DNA from: Bettongia penicillata ogilbyi
Lineage: Eukaryota > Chordata > Mammalia > Diprotodontia > Potoroidae
Direction: 5' to 3'
Length of the DNA: 64,000 nucleotides
Assembly (NCBI GenBank): GCA_023548195.1
Contig: JAJHZJ010000532.1
Location: 62,001 to 126,000 of the forward strand
Shown: piece by piece, positions 33,431 to 46,679 of the stretch
Numbering within the stretch: position 1 is the stretch's first letter
Layout of the letters: each line of letters begins with the position of its first letter
The notes under the pieces: model-generated
Database searches by the model: none
Told to the model about the DNA's origin: nothing
What the model saw: only the letters and a program-made list of their open reading frames with translations
Translations under genes and position numbers: made by a program

Positions 33431-36400
33431 ATTTAACTTGACAATATCTGTTTAAGGGCACTGGCGTTAACATATTGCTCAGTGATTAAATTGAGTTAAC
33501 ACTGAAGGTTAGTTTGAAGAATCACTAAATATATTATAATTTGTAGTTCCTTTTCAGAACAGCACTATGAGGTAGGTCAATCAATATCTGTCGTATTCAA
33601 CATTCCTTTTTTTTATTTGTTTTATTGATGTGTTTTTTTTATTACAGCCATTTATAGATTACTCCAACCCTGTGAGTTCTCTTGTAACAAAGTAAAACAA
33701 TTAAATGAAATTAATTATGTAGTGACTTCATCAGAAAGTGCATGCAACATTTGACATATTTAGCACCCCCATCTATATTTAAAAAGTGAATCATCTATTT
33801 TCTCTCCTTCCCACCCACTCTTGAATTCCAATGGGAAAAAAAGAAAAAAACATTTCTTGTAACAAGAGCCAAACAAATCACCCAGTGGTTGTATACCAAA
33901 ATATATGTTTTATTCTGTGCCCTAAACCAATACCCTTTCTGTAACAGATAGTATGTTTCATTATCTGTCCTTTGGAATCATTAATAGGCATCGTATTGAT
34001 CAAAGTTCTTATAGCTTTCAAAGTCATTTTTTTTTTACAGTGTTGTTATTGTATAACTTATTTTCCTGGTTTCTGCTTATTTCCTTATCAGGTTATAAAA
34101 GTCCTTAAAATTGTTTAATTTTTTAATATTTGGGTTGTAGAATAAATATTTGTGGTTTCACTAGTGTGGGCATTCTTCCTATGCAGATGACACTTTGTTT
34201 CCATGGCCCCCAAAACCTTATTTTCCTTGAGCCCTTGTAGATCTAATTAGGGTCTTCTTTGGATAGCACTTACTAAATGCTTATAGACTGGCATGACCTT
34301 CTTGAGCTTTTGCTTTTTACAATAGCCTTTGAAAACCCAAAGATGACATTCACAGCAAGGTGATGGTAGTGGGAAAGGACTTCATTGGTGAGGTGTGGTG
34401 TCACTTGACATTTTTTGTACAGGAGGAAATGGAGTTAAATGACTTAGGCAAAGGCGAATGGAAAGGCCAGGATTTTTTGAGAGTTCTGCAGTCTTTAGTC
34501 TGTTGACTAGTTCAGGACAGGATTTTTCCTCAAAGTAGTTGCCTTGAAAAATTACTTTTAGAGAGAAAGTGTTAGCAAGATTGTGCTTGTGAGGGATTAA
34601 AGGGTTCTCCATATTTTCGCAGCATAGGTATATAACTGGGATCTGAGGATTAACCACCCACCCATAGCATCTGGTTTCCCTCAATGTCAGAATCTGCCTA
34701 GAGTGTCTTTAATTTTGGCTCTACACTATCTAGTCTAACTATTTTAATCTATTTACCATCTCCCTAATGTAATCTCATTTTAACTCACTTGAATACTTGA
34801 GTGCAATGGCCATAGGCCATTGACCCCTGGTACTGATTTGCCCTTAAGATGGAAAAGTAACTGAGAGAATTTGTTTTCAGATATGGAGCCTCTCCTGGCC
34901 TTGTCTTGTCTTTGTGACCTTTCCGCCTCAAGTACAGCTGTACCAGCTCCTGTGTGTAGGCAGCATGGGCCAGAAACATATATACAAGGGCACTGACATG
35001 CTCTTCATGAGTCCCTGATGCTCTTCCCTAAGGAGGGTGACCAAGAGCCCATAACCAGGTCTTAGTTGATGGGTTGAAACTGCCTAACTATGCCTGTCTG
35101 ACTCTTTAATTTTACCTTAGCCTACAAACTCATGAAAATAATGACTTGTCTGGGAGAAACATTCTAGCAACCTTCCCTCTGTCTTCTTTCTGCCTAGTAG
35201 TCCCCCCAACTGTAAGAACTAGTGGAGCTGGATCGCACCTGAACCCAGCTCTTCTCTGTAGTTCTAATATGGGGACTCTTCAAAGGATTCTCCAACACAC
35301 ACTATTTGTTCCTTGCTTTCATCCTCTTTCATTTCCGCAATTCTGAATGTCCATCTTCCCTGCTACCTTGACCTTGAGTTGGCTTCAGTCCAGAGAGAAG
35401 CATGTAAGTCTTTCAGATTGAGGCAGAAGTTGTTTCAAGTTCCAAGATCTCTTTGTTCTGTCTGTTTTGTGTAAATTCTGATGATTTGCCTGGTTTCTGA
35501 CACCACTGCCTTACCTTGACCTCTGGAAGCTGTCTTTTCCCTGGTATCTAAAAGCTTGTCTGATTTCTGATCCATTTGTTATCTTTTCTAAGCCTCTGGC
35601 ACTTGACTCCTGACTGCTTAAAAGTATTCCCCATATCTAATTTAGTCCTAGGCATGTTCGCCATGTTCTTTTTCCCTAATCATGTCAATATTCTCCTCTC
35701 TCCCACATATAAGTATATCTTGAAAAATAACACTGATTATACGGTGCATTCAGGTTTTATATGTTAGATTTGGGGGGAATGGCTTATGACCGTTTTATTG
35801 CTGATGCTAAGGTATGTCAGATAATTTAGAAGTTTGCATCAGTCCGTCTTCAAGCTGGTTACCACCACTAGTTGTTTGTCTTTGGCATTCTCTCCTTTCT
35901 GTTGTTTCTGGGGATTCTTAGTAGTCAGAATTGGGAAAGGAAGGGGATCTTACTCTCTGCCCCATTTCTCTTAGGGATTCCACTACAAGCATTAGCCCTT
36001 TCCCTCACCTCAGTGGTCTAAGGTCCTTGAGAGTAAAATAAAAGAACCAGACAAACAAAAAACTTTGTCCACACAAAATCTGGGAACCTTTGACCCATTT
36101 ATTGTTTCTCTTCATTTAAACTTCCCTGAAATTTAAAGTTTTCTTCTTTTCCAGTCTTATTGAAAAATAGCAACCCTTAGTGGTAATTTTTTTCATTTTA
36201 AAAATTCTGTATTTATGTGTGTCTTAGTATTCAACTATAGCATTCATTTTACTTTATTTTATAAATATTGGTAGCTTTATTGTCAACATGCAGAATAAGT
36301 GGCCAGATCAGAATTCAGATCCAGGTTTTCTGATGTCCAATTTAGCTATTTTCTCACAGTACCATAGCAGATAGGAGATTTAATGCTGGGTCTCCTGACT

Positions 36401-36614
36401 CCTAGTCTGAAACCCCTTCCATTCTACAAGGCCATCTCTGTGGTAGAATTTGGATGTTCTTCTCTCTGCTATCAATGCACTGCTCTGTTCTGCCTCAGGG
36501 ACATTTTAAAAAATGTCCTGGAATTTTGCCTTTAAAAGTAAAGTGGTTTTGTATATGTGTAGTGGTGGTAGGACAGCAACACTTTCTTAAAAGGGGATTT
36601 GGCAAGATCCTTGG
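33431..36614. other. Intron 1 sequence without recognised features
   Basis: Over 3 kb with only weak repeat traces (a MIR-like bit around 36290-36440). Frames are short and unrecognised. Confidence 0.5.
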
Positions 36615-36812
36615 AGAAGTAGAATAGTGTAATAGATGGTCAATGATAGACTTAGAGTCAGAAAGACTTGGGTTCACTTTCTACCAGAGACACTACCTGT
36701 ATGATCCTGTACAAGTCAATTCCCTCTCTGGACTTCAGTTTCCTCATTTATAAAATGATGTGGTTGGAATCCATGACCTCTGAGGTCCCTTCCAATTCTA
36801 TGATCCAGTGAA
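36615..36812 (+). mobile_element. THER1/MIR3-like SINE
   Basis: gacttagagtcagaaagact, tgggttcactttctaccaga, ggacttcagtttcctcattt, gacctctgaggtcccttcca, attctatgatccagtg. Confidence 0.75.
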
Positions 36813-38312
36813 AGGTGAGAATATTTTATCTACCCATTAATTAATTTATTTTGCTATCTAGTCTGTATACCAACTAGCAGTCTATTTTTCATACTAGGCA
36901 AAAGTTCACTAAAATATATGGGGTAGATGATCTCATAGAGACTTTCAGAGGAGAGCAAGAAAAGGGAAAGAATGCAGGGGGTCCCTACGTTTAGCTAGTA
37001 ACAATCAGGCAGAGACATTAATAGTGCAGCAATGACGGTCATCTCAGATGAAAAGCAAAGCAACAGATTGAGTGTCATGCCATCCGCACCCCCTGCCCTA
37101 CACTCCCATAACTTCATACCTCAGCATTTGTACTTCAGCCTATATCTATAATAATATTCTGAGTTGAATGAAGAACTCAAAAAATACTGGCAGTTTTCTA
37201 TATATTATGACATCATCCTCATTCTACATATAAGGAAATCCAGATGGCGTGGTAACATTCATGTTTCTGATCTGGATATTTAGGAAATGCCAAGATTTTC
37301 AGTTTGCAAATATATACTAAAATTCCAAATAAATTTATTTGGCTAATAAACTCAGCGTTGTTATCTTATGGATTGTTTTTCTGGTATTAGTCTGTCCTTA
37401 AAGTTTTGTCTTTCTCTTAGGATACTAAGAATGTGTAGATTTAAAACCACTTTGAACTTTGCTATGCTTTTCTGCTGTTGTGTTGTGGGTCTTATCAATT
37501 TTAGTGTATTATTAGAAAAATGTTGCACTTTAAAGATAAGAACTTATTTTCTCATAGTGAAAAATGTCATCACACATTCCTTAGGGGTTTGGCTATTTGT
37601 GTGAGTCATAAGCCTGAGAAGACATTAACTTTTGGAAGTTTTAGACAGCCAAAATCATAAAGGTCCCTTAATTAGCCCATTATATAGAATAAAATACAAA
37701 AATGTGCAATCACCTTTGAAAGAAAGAACTTTAAAGAATGGTAAAGCATCCATTGTCTAGTATGTGTGTGGTCAACAAATATAAATAGGCAGTTTTACAA
37801 AGAAGCATATTTACATTTTAAAAATTCAAAACTTAGCAAAGTAATCATTTCCATATATATGTTATAGAACAGAAAGAGAAATAGTAGCGCAGTATTATGT
37901 AGTTTGCTTTTCTTTTTTACGTATACAATAAATTTAACATGTAACTTTCAAAATCATCCTTGTCTGTGTTTACTTAAACTATTCTCTTCTCGTCTTTTTT
38001 TTTTGAACCCTGTCATTAACTTTCCTGTCCCATCTGCCTCTCCCCAACCCCCAACACACACTGAGGGGAGAAACCTACATAACAGACATGCATAGTCAAG
38101 CAAGACAAATCCCTACAGTGGTCATGCTAATATGTATGTGTGTATGCATGTATCTCTATATGTTATATTGTATATAGGTGCTTTTATTATATTGCACCTG
38201 AAAAAGTTCACATGAAGTAAATTAATTCAGGCAATATTGTCATTTTTATTACATTGCCCAGCCCACTCATAAACAGGGACCCTCTCCTCTCTTTTCCTCT
38301 CCCTCCTGTCCT
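36813..38312. other. No feature seen
   Basis: AT-rich intron sequence; a degenerate tgtatg repeat near 38130-38160. No coding signal. Confidence 0.5.
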
Positions 38313-38617
38313 CTCTGAGACTGAGTTTTCATATCTTACCAGACTGGAAGTAAACAGCAACTCGTGGGTCCGATTCCAGTACTGATGAGTTGAGAAACTT
38401 TAATCTGCTCTGTTTTTCCAGTCTATGCTGCTTCACTCCTCCTTATGCAGCCCCATAACCCTTCCCTCCTGGGGGCTTATCCTACGGGTTTTAGATTTAG
38501 TGTGGACACCTGATTAGCTTTAGCTCTGCGGCAGCCCAGAACTCCTAAACTCAGGCAATCCAAGAGCCTCAGCCTCTCCACTAGCAGGGTAGGTGTTAGC
38601 CACCACACACACGTGGC
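38313..38617 (-). pseudogene. 7SL (SRP) RNA-derived retrocopy, near full length
   Basis: Read on the - strand it starts gccacgtgtgtgtggtggct and follows 7SL throughout: gagaggctgaggct, ctgagtttaggagttctgggctg, aggtgtccacactaa, cataaggagg, agagcagattaaa, and ends at agactgagtctcagag-like sequence on the complement. About 300 nt, the full length of SRP RNA. Substituted throughout; decayed. Confidence 0.85.
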
Positions 38618-38699
38618 ATTTTTCCTCCCTGTATTTTGTATTTGTATTTTTATACTTTAGAAACTGATTAACTACCTGTTCATTAATTAACTAGTTCAT

Positions 38700-39055
38700 T
38701 AATGCCTATCAAAGAAATACAAATTTCAAAAATTCGAAGCTAGACCACCCACATCAACTAAATTGATAAAAGATAATTGAAAGTTATAAAATTCAAGGCT
38801 GGTGGGGCTCTGAAGAAATAGGCACACGACTGGTGGATCCATAGATCTGCTTTGGATAATGTTAATCAACTAGAGCTACAAAACTATTCATACTCTTTAA
38901 CCTACTGATCCTAATACTCGGACTATAATGTAAATTGTTAACAACTAACAGGCCATCTTTACAGAAATATTCATAGCAGCATTTTTCATAATAGCAGCAA
39001 ACTGGAAATAGTACGACTCTTCAGTGTTTGAGGAATGTTTAAAAGCAGTTTGGTA
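38700..39055 (+). mobile_element. L1 ORF2 3'-end fragment, + strand
   Basis: Contains atcaaagaaatacaaatttc, a tggtggggctctgaagaaat stretch, acctactgatcctaatactc, and acagaaatattcatagcagc followed by agcagcaaactggaaatag, matching the L1 ORF2 C-terminal order. Followed directly by a SINE. Confidence 0.6.
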
Positions 39056-39064
39056 TATGAATGC

Positions 39065-39325
39065 AGTTGGGCAGCTAACATTTAGAGTATTATGTCTGGA
39101 GTTAGGAAGACCTGAGTTCACATATGGTCTCAGATACATACTAGCTGTGTGACCCTGAGCAAGTCACTTAACCTCTGCCTCAGTTTCCTCAACTGTAAAA
39201 TGGAGATAATAATAGTATCTACCTCCCAAGGTTGTTGTAAAAGTCAAATGAGGTTGTGTTTGTAAATACAATGCCTGGCGCATGATAGGTGCTTAATAAG
39301 TACCTGTTCTCTTCCTTCCGTTCCC
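39065..39325 (+). mobile_element. MIR-like CORE-SINE, near full length
   Basis: gaagacctgagttcacatat, actagctgtgtgaccctgag, tctgcctcagtttcctcaac, tacctcccaaggttgttgta, catgataggtgcttaataag. Directly 3' of an L1 fragment. Confidence 0.8.
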
Positions 39326-40439
39326 TAAAAGATTGATGTGCATTAGTGGTATGAAATATGAAAAGCAGAAAGAAATATATGAAGTCCTACAGAGGAAAGA
39401 AATCAGGACAAAATCAGCAAAATACAGTTTATAATAATTAATGGGTAACACAATCTAAAAGAACACACAGAAGAAAGCATAGTAGCAGACTTTTTTTGAA
39501 AGGTTGATTTCGTTAGTACTCTGTTCAAGTTAATATGATCTGTGCATATGAAGGAAAGACTCTTTTCCCTACAATGTGAAATGGTTCCTAGAAGAGTTTG
39601 AGACAAAAAGAGCTGGAGAACCAGCAGGTTCCCCTGCTGCTGGGAAGACCAAGGCTTGCAGATCTTTTGAGCTTGGAGATGCTGAGCTGCAATGTGTGTC
39701 CATATTAAAGTCAGAATGAATAATCTGGTTAACACTTTTGTCTTGATGAGAGTAGGACTGAGACAGCTACCAGTGCCTGTACTCACAGGACCAGCCAGAT
39801 GTGGTGAGGCCCAGTCTTAAAAGAAAAAAGAGTAAAGCAGCAATTGAAACAGGAAGAGTAGTAGTGTGCTTTCAAAGTAGGGCAGAGGGAAGCACTTTCT
39901 CCCATTTGTGTCCCCCTTGTGTGTCTTGGACCTGGGAAATGTGCCCCTGACTGGCATTTGACACCTTTGCTCTACCTCCCCTCACTCCTCCCTGGTAGTG
40001 ACTTTGAAGTCTGTGTGAAAGCTGAAACATACAGTTTATTCCTAACACTCCCCTCAGAACAGCAACTCTGGAGCTTGGAGAGTGTGGAATGGGCCAAGAG
40101 GTGAGAGTATTTTAGACATTTCCCCCATGGCCTCTTTGTGTCTAAAGAAACCCTTTTGTACATCAAAGGAAAGAACTGGGTTCAGTACAGTTTATTTTTG
40201 AATCTTGAAAATTTATTTTAAATTGACAAGGCATTTATATATGGGTAGACCCCAATGTACATGAATATTCAATTCCATGAATTCATTTATTTAGTAAAAA
40301 AAAAAAAGTTCATCAGTAGGAAATGGACATTGAACAAAGCACAGAATTGCATAGGAGAAGTCATATCTGGGAAACCAGAGTCAAAAGACCTCAAGCTGTT
40401 CCCTGCTTCCAAATAGTCTATCTATTTTTAATGGTGATA

Positions 40440-40845
40440 TTTTTCCTGATGATGCTGTATGACTGAATCATACCTACAGCCTGAGAAGAATGCAATTGCA
40501 GATGACCCAAAGAGCAATGGAAAGACATTATTGATGCAGGTTGGCTGTAGGATGTGTCCAGTGAAGATATGCTTGTTAGAAGTAGGATAAGAGACATCAC
40601 CAGGCACGTATATACTTGGGAAAAGGGGCAGGCTATTCATGAGAAAGTTTTTATAGATGGACAGCTTAGGTCCTGTGCTGGTGTCCAGAATGCAGTGAAA
40701 AAAAACAAGGAAGATACTAATTGATCTATCAAGGGGTCCAGGTAGTTCTTCAATAGAGAAATATGGACGAGGACAAAGAAGGAATGAATTGAGGTCTTCA
40801 GAGGTGGCAGAAGCTCCTGCACCAGATGAGATCAAAGACCCGTTA
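40440..40845 (+). mobile_element. RTE-type LINE fragment, second copy
   Basis: Homologous to the copy at 33.0 kb: cctgatgatgctgtatgact, ctgagaagaatgcaattgca, gatgacccaaagagcaatgg (compare MTQRAMER), then gacatcaccaggcacgtata and caaggggtccaggtagttct. Broken by stops in every frame. Confidence 0.6.
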
Positions 40846-40884
40846 AGTGTTCATTTATAAGTTTACAGGGACAGAAGCTGGATC

Positions 40885-41110
40885 TATGATTTCACTGATA
40901 TTAGGAACTTCCAGGTGAGGAAAACTCCACTACAAATGTAGGTTTGCACTTTCTCTGCAACTTAGAGTCTAGAGAGTTGTTTAGAATGTTGAGAAGTTGA
41001 ATACCTTGTCCAAGATCACACAGCTGGTATGTATCCCAGGTAGGACTTGAACTCAGATCTTTTTGGCTCAGAGGGCAGGCAGCTCTCTAGCTACCCTGTC
41101 ATGGCTGCTG
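40885..41110 (-). mobile_element. CORE-SINE variant
   Basis: ccttgtccaagatcacacag, ctggtatgtatcccaggtag, gacttgaactcagatctttt, cagagggcaggcagctctct. The 3' side is unlike the other SINEs here, so another subfamily. Confidence 0.6.
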
Positions 41111-41387
41111 CTATCTGTAAGTTGATACTTTGAATTAAGAACATGGTTTGTCCTAGAAACCATGTTCTTCATAGTGGCTAGGTTTCCAGGCTAACTGACA
41201 AAAACCTATTTAAACCCATCGTGGAGCTGAAAAATACAATGAAAGTATGGAAAATCAGTTGTGATAGTGTTAATTGCACAAAATGGAAAGTCAACAAAAT
41301 TGAGTAGTAATCAGTCTTATTATGTATCCAGAATGTTGGTGCTTAAGGAATAGAAAACTTAGTGAGAAGATGAGAATTACAATATCT

Positions 41388-41610
41388 GCAGAGCATTTTA
41401 CAAGCATTACCTTATTTATTGTTACGACAGCTCTGTGAGGGAGGTGCTATTATTATCTCCATTTTTGCAGATGGAGAAGTTGAGGCAGATAGTGGTTAAA
41501 TAACTCACCCAGAGTCACAGAGTTTATAAATTCTTAGACTGTATTTGAACTCAGATTTCTCCTGACTCCAGGTCTAGCATTCTATCCACTGCACCATCTA
41601 CTACTACTAT
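41388..41610 (-). mobile_element. MIR-like CORE-SINE
   Basis: gagcattttacaagcattac, cagctctgtgagggaggtgc, aactcacccagagtcacaga, ttctatccactgcaccatct. Confidence 0.75.
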
Positions 41611-41744
41611 CTATCTCCTAGACACCTGGATAAGAAATTAAAGGAAAACCTTTGTGGAGATTCAGAGCAGGGACTCTAAACACTTCAGGGTACAAAGGTT
41701 GGTGATTCTTGTTTTTTTCTGATACACTTGAAAAAGTTTGTAGA

Positions 41745-43170
41745 GAAGTCCGAGTGGCAGACTCTTTTTTTTTTTTGAATCAAGGAAAATGACTTTTTAA
41801 CACAAGAGAAATTGTAGTGCTTTGGAGACAAGCATCTCAGGCAGCGTCTTTGTATCTTCTGCAAGCTTTTGTTTGCCCAACTGTATGAGACCATCATTAA
41901 AGAGATTCTCCAAATGTGGGTGCAACAGCTCCTCAGTGTCACAGATGATTAGAATCGAGTTACTTCCTTAGTTCAGAATTTCCTCAGACCTCTTAAAATA
42001 ACTAAGAACAAAGGTTTTTTATTTTGCTTCCCCAAACCCCATCCATGGGGTCTCCGTGATTTCATTGCAACATTTTTCAGTGTTTTTTTTATGACATATA
42101 TGTTCGAGTGTAAATTACATATATGTATGTATAGTATGTATGCATGCACACATACATACATATTTTGTAAGAAATCTCTGAAGATCGATATTTCCTCCCT
42201 TATGTATATCTATTGGTTAAAAGTTGTATAAGTGATATCGTTAGAGCTAAGTAACCTTTTTGAAAAAAAAAACAAAAACACAAACAAAACTCCAGTCCAC
42301 TGTCTACAACAAATAGCTTACATTAGGAAAGAAAAACACACCTTAATATTAGAATGAAAATCATCTTGGAACCTAAATGTCCTGTTGGTGCATTGCCTCA
42401 TAAAAGCACATTTTTGAAGGGAATATAATTCAAGGCCAAAATGATAAAAAATCCAATTTCATTTCAACTAGATTTTTTCACCACCTACGATTCACAGAAA
42501 TATAGATATGTAGCTTTCCCTCCAAACCAGTCAAGTGGTCTTTCATAACTCAGGCATAGTTTGCCTCTTTGAAGATGTGGCATCTACTGGGCACTTTTTT
42601 TTCAGATCTCAGTTTTATCACTCTTAAATATTTGAAGAAATACCATAGGTTTCTCCTCAACTATTTCAACAAATGTCTCAAGAAAACCTGAAGCTGCTTT
42701 TTGTCAGCGTTAGCAGTTTCCCCACTGACCTTAATGTCATGTAAGATTGCCCTGGCCTTCAGCCTATCACACCAGCTATGATATGCTACAAATACCCTTT
42801 TGTGACTTTACCTAATTTCAAATCTTCATTTAGACTAAAGACTTTTCCTTGAATCTGCATCAGGGTAAAAGGAATCTTAGCCTAATGGTGATCTTCAAGG
42901 CACACTACCAATAATTTTTCCATGTCAGAAGTAGTAACACTTTCTTTTTTAATATTATGGTTGATTTTTATGGATGCAGCTCCTTCCTATTCTAAAAAAA
43001 TCTGGCTTGGTCTTTGATAACCATCTTAGTGTAATATAATTTAAGCCAAGTACATACCCAATCTGATTTAAAGCAATGCTCTCCTTTCCTGGCGTGATTT
43101 ATTGTGTCCTAATTTCTCATAAAACTGATGGATTTCCTTTTGCACAGAATAGGTGTATAACTTATAAACT
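41745..43170 (-). mobile_element. Decayed Tigger/pogo-type DNA transposon (transposase relic)
   Basis: On the - strand, broken frames give a CENP-B/Tigger-like order: FYEKLGHNKSRQERR (about 43080-43130), MEKLLVVCLEDHH (42885-42923), a helix-turn-helix stretch with FTLMQIQGKVFSLNEDLK, then KVSGETANADKKQLQ (42678-42723), and near the C terminus DTEELLHPHLENLF (41880-41930) followed by LAEDTKTLPEMLVSKALQF. Many stops and shifts. Assignment rests on this motif order recalled from Tigger transposases. The D-E/D-D catalytic core is too eroded to place. Confidence 0.65.
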
Positions 43171-43559
43171 TTGCTTGCCTTTTCATCCCTAATTAGGCTG
43201 ATGTGATATGCACATACATATGTATTTATGTATGCACACATATCTATCTGTATACACACACACACAAGAAGGAGGGAGGGAGGAAAGGAAGAAAAAGTGA
43301 GTGAGAGAGAGAGAGATATAAGTGGAACAGAGAGAGAAGATACAGAGATTTCCCAGAGACAACTGAGGAAGACAAAGGAGAGAGAATGGAGGAAGAAGGA
43401 AAAGAGGCTACGTGTAATATGAGAATGTGATTGCTCTTAGCTGAAGTTAAGTGAATTGTTAGTGATGAAGACAGGAGAGAAAGAAGGGAGTCCATGATAT
43501 TTCTGATGTAAGGATGGAGGAAAAAGAAAGGAGATTTGGGTAGAATGGTTTTCCTTCTG

Positions 43560-43690
43560 CGAGGAACTTCATGAGAATGGAAACTATGGCTTGTCTAAAC
43601 ATTGTAATTCTTCTAGCAATTAGCACAGTGCTCTCTGCACATATTAAGAGCTTAATAAAAACTTGTTTTATTGAATTGAATTTACAGCAT
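43560..43690 (+). mobile_element. L2 3'-end fragment
   Basis: attcttctagcaattagcac, agtgctctctgcacatatta and agagcttaataaaaacttgt match the order of the L2 3' end. Confidence 0.5.
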
Positions 43691-43802
43691 ATAAAACAAA
43701 ATTTCTTTGAAGTGTGTAATGTGGGTATTATTAATTCCCACCAAATGTATTTTTAACAGCTCAGGACAGGTGGGCATAAGGAAGTGACAGCATGATGATG
43801 AC

Positions 43803-44032
43803 TTTATGGCAGTTAGGTGTCCTGGTGACTTGGAATCAGCAAGACCTGAGTTCAAATCTTGCCTTGGACACTAACTTTATGACCTTGGGCCAAGTCACAT
43901 GACCTCTTTTCCCTTCCATTCCCTCATCTATAAAATGAGGAATATAATAGCACCTTCTCATGGGCTTATGAAGAACCAATGAAAGAACATGTAAAGTGCT
44001 TTGCAAACTTTATGACTCTCCACAAATACTAG
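43803..44032 (+). mobile_element. MIR-like CORE-SINE
   Basis: caagacctgagttcaaatct, ttatgaccttgggccaagtc, atctataaaatgaggaatat, aaagtgctttgcaaacttta. Confidence 0.75.
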
Positions 44033-45864
44033 CACGTAATGTAGCATAAAGGCCATTGGGGACGCTTCTGAAAAGAAGGTGGGCAGGTCATGGAGCCAGA
44101 GCTGGGGGAAAACTAACCGAGCCTGAGCACTGCACTGCAATCCATGATGTCGTGGAAGTAAGTTTCTCTGGGGATAATTAGGAATTCATTGTAATTGCCA
44201 TAATACTTACCAGTCAGTCATCCATTTCAACTCACGTGGATGAAGTACATAATTTCAGAATCAGCTATGTTACCATTATCATTCTAAGAACCCTTTTCTC
44301 TTCCATCTTTAAATGTATATTTTGGTGAACCATAGAGTATCTTACCGGTGTCTAAAAACTTCCATTACTCTGCACTCTAATTCCTCTGTACTTGATCCTT
44401 TGACCTCTTCCATTTCTTTAAAAACACACACATATTACCATCAGCATAGCTTGTGATGAAGCCTCATTTCTTGCTATTTTCCTATAATCACAGTGTTAGA
44501 CCATATAATTACTCTGTAGTCAATGTATAATATTGTATGGCTTAAGATGGAAAGCCCTCATGCCTTACTGATGGGTGAAGAGTGTTTCTTAAATTCTTTT
44601 CAGATCATTTTAGAAAATATTAATTAATTATTCAAAATTCAGAAAGCATCACTCAACTTCAAATGAATAGTCAAACTGGAAGATTTTGGAATGCTGTTTG
44701 CTAAGTTAATATCCATGTTACTGGGAGGACAAAAAATGCATTCTGTTTTCAGATGTTAAGGGATCTGCACTGAAAAGCATCCAGCTTCACTGCAGATATG
44801 CTTGTGTCTTATTCTGCATGGCATGTTAATACAATAAAATCCTAAATCAAAATGTGTTCAGTAAATGTAGGACCTGTAGAATTCAAGTGAATTTCTCTGT
44901 GTGGCTTTCCTGACCGTGGTAGACTGAAGAGCCAATGATAGGTCCATGTCCCTGTGCACCTATGGGGTTGCTAGGGAATGGTTTTCAGATGCTTCATCGT
45001 GCAGCAGATTGAACTCTTTTTTTTTTTTTGAAGCATTGTCATGGAAACCAAGTGCATCATTTCCTGGTCTGACTAATTTTTCTTTTTAATAAAAAAAATA
45101 ACCCAGGGTTAGCAGGAGAATACTGAAGAGACCGAGCAGCCTTATAGGGGAGAAAAGTGGAACTATTACATCTTTTGCTAAAATCGGAAGCAGCCTAGGA
45201 TCCTTGTTGGCAAAGGGCTTGTTTGGAGAAGTTGGTGGGAATCTGTCAGTTCACTTTGTTTTTCCTGTACAGGGAGTAGAAAAATTATAAATTCACCCCA
45301 TTGACTTATTCGCATGATATTTTATTAGTGTCAGCCCCTAATCTGTGCATGAGGTTGAAGTTGTGGGAAGGGAGCAGGAGAAATCAGTCTTACTTTTAGC
45401 TCTGACAAGATTAACAGACTGGTTTATTTTTTTGAAAAAAGTAAGCTGATAAGAGAATTCATCTGCTGATGGTTTATCCACTGTATAAAACAATAGACTC
45501 TAGAGTTTTTTGATTGTGTAGTCTAGTAATAATTTTTTTTTATTTATTGGCGCATGAACTTCCAATATATATATTTACTTATACCTTATATAAAGGTATA
45601 ACTGTTATTAATTATGTACATTATGAAACATTATGAAAATTATTATGAAAATGTTCTAATGAGATCTTATGAAAATGATTATATGAAAACTTATTTTAAT
45701 ACAAAATAATGCAAAGTTGTATTATTGTCAAAATTGTACTGTCTATCCTTGTATGGCTTGATCCCACTCCCCTTGGTCTCCACTGTTTGAGTCCAACTGA
45801 AACACTACAAAAATACAAAATGTAAATGAATAAGATAAAGATGGAATAATATTTGACTTTCAGA
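44033..45864. other. No feature seen
   Basis: About 1.8 kb of AT-rich sequence free of recognised repeats, the longest such block in this part of the intron. No coding signal. Confidence 0.5.
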
Positions 45865-46185
45865 GTCTGTGTGGAGTCATTTACATTATTGAGTTGGGAA
45901 GTCACATGACCAGACCTCTGCTTTAGGAAAATCACTTTGGCAGCTGGTGGAACATGGAATGGAGTAAGGAGAGACCTGAGACAGGGGGCCTAATTAGGAG
46001 GCTCTTGTTATATATAGTCCAGGTGAGACTTGATAGAGATCTGAACTATGTGGGTGGAAGGGAGTAAGGTAGATAGAAGGGGACAGGTACGAGAAATGTT
46101 GTGAAGGTAGAAATGATAAGATTTGGCAACTGATTGGATATACGAGGGGATGGAAAATGATGAGTCCAGGATGGCACTGGTTAGG
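45865..46185 (-). mobile_element. L2 LINE relic, - strand
   Basis: Antisense L2 ORF2/3' region: gaccagacctctgctttagg, aaaatcactttggcagctgg, gagagacctgagacaggggg, tagtccaggtgagacttgat, gaaatgttgtgaaggtagaa, aagatttggcaactgattgg. Confidence 0.65.
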
Positions 46186-46189
46186 CTAC

Positions 46190-46490
46190 GTTTTCCCTCG
46201 GGTTGTACCTCCCTTAAGGCATCTTCCTGATGGCCTCTGGCTTGGGTTGATGAATGATCATCCAGAGATATAAAATGTTTTACTTACATGAAGTCAGTGC
46301 CCTTTAGACTTGGTGGATGCCCAAAGACCATGAGAATCACCACATGTGACAAATTTCCATATGAAGACAGGTGGGCCAGACCTACTTTATCTAAGTGCTA
46401 CTATATTTCTTTGCTGTGTTTGGGCTAAATAAATCTCCTTTCTTGGACTGTTCAATGATCTTTAGGTGTCCTATTTCATTTCAACATTAG
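46190..46490 (+). mobile_element. Candidate LTR 3' part
   Basis: ggctaaataaatctcctttc gives an AATAAA followed by about 60 bp ending in ttcaaca, as in many LTR R-U5 regions. The 5' limit is unclear; it follows an L2 relic. Weak. Confidence 0.2.
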
Positions 46491-46679
46491 ACCTGAACTA
46501 AAAGAGCACTAGTGTCAAACTCCCTCTTAGCACTGGGTAATTGAAAGGATAGTGGATGCACAATAGTAATAGGAAAGTTTGGAAGATTGGTAGGATAGGA
46601 GTGAGGAGGGGGGATGATAATGTAATGGGATCCATGCTTATTCGTTCTTCACAACTCATTCTGTTTCACCTTAAACAAA

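Noticed and set aside
40428..40835. 135-codon - strand frame
   Set aside because: Antisense to an RTE fragment.
41685..41942. 85-codon - strand frame as a small gene
   Set aside because: It lies in the wrong frame of a decayed Tigger-like element.
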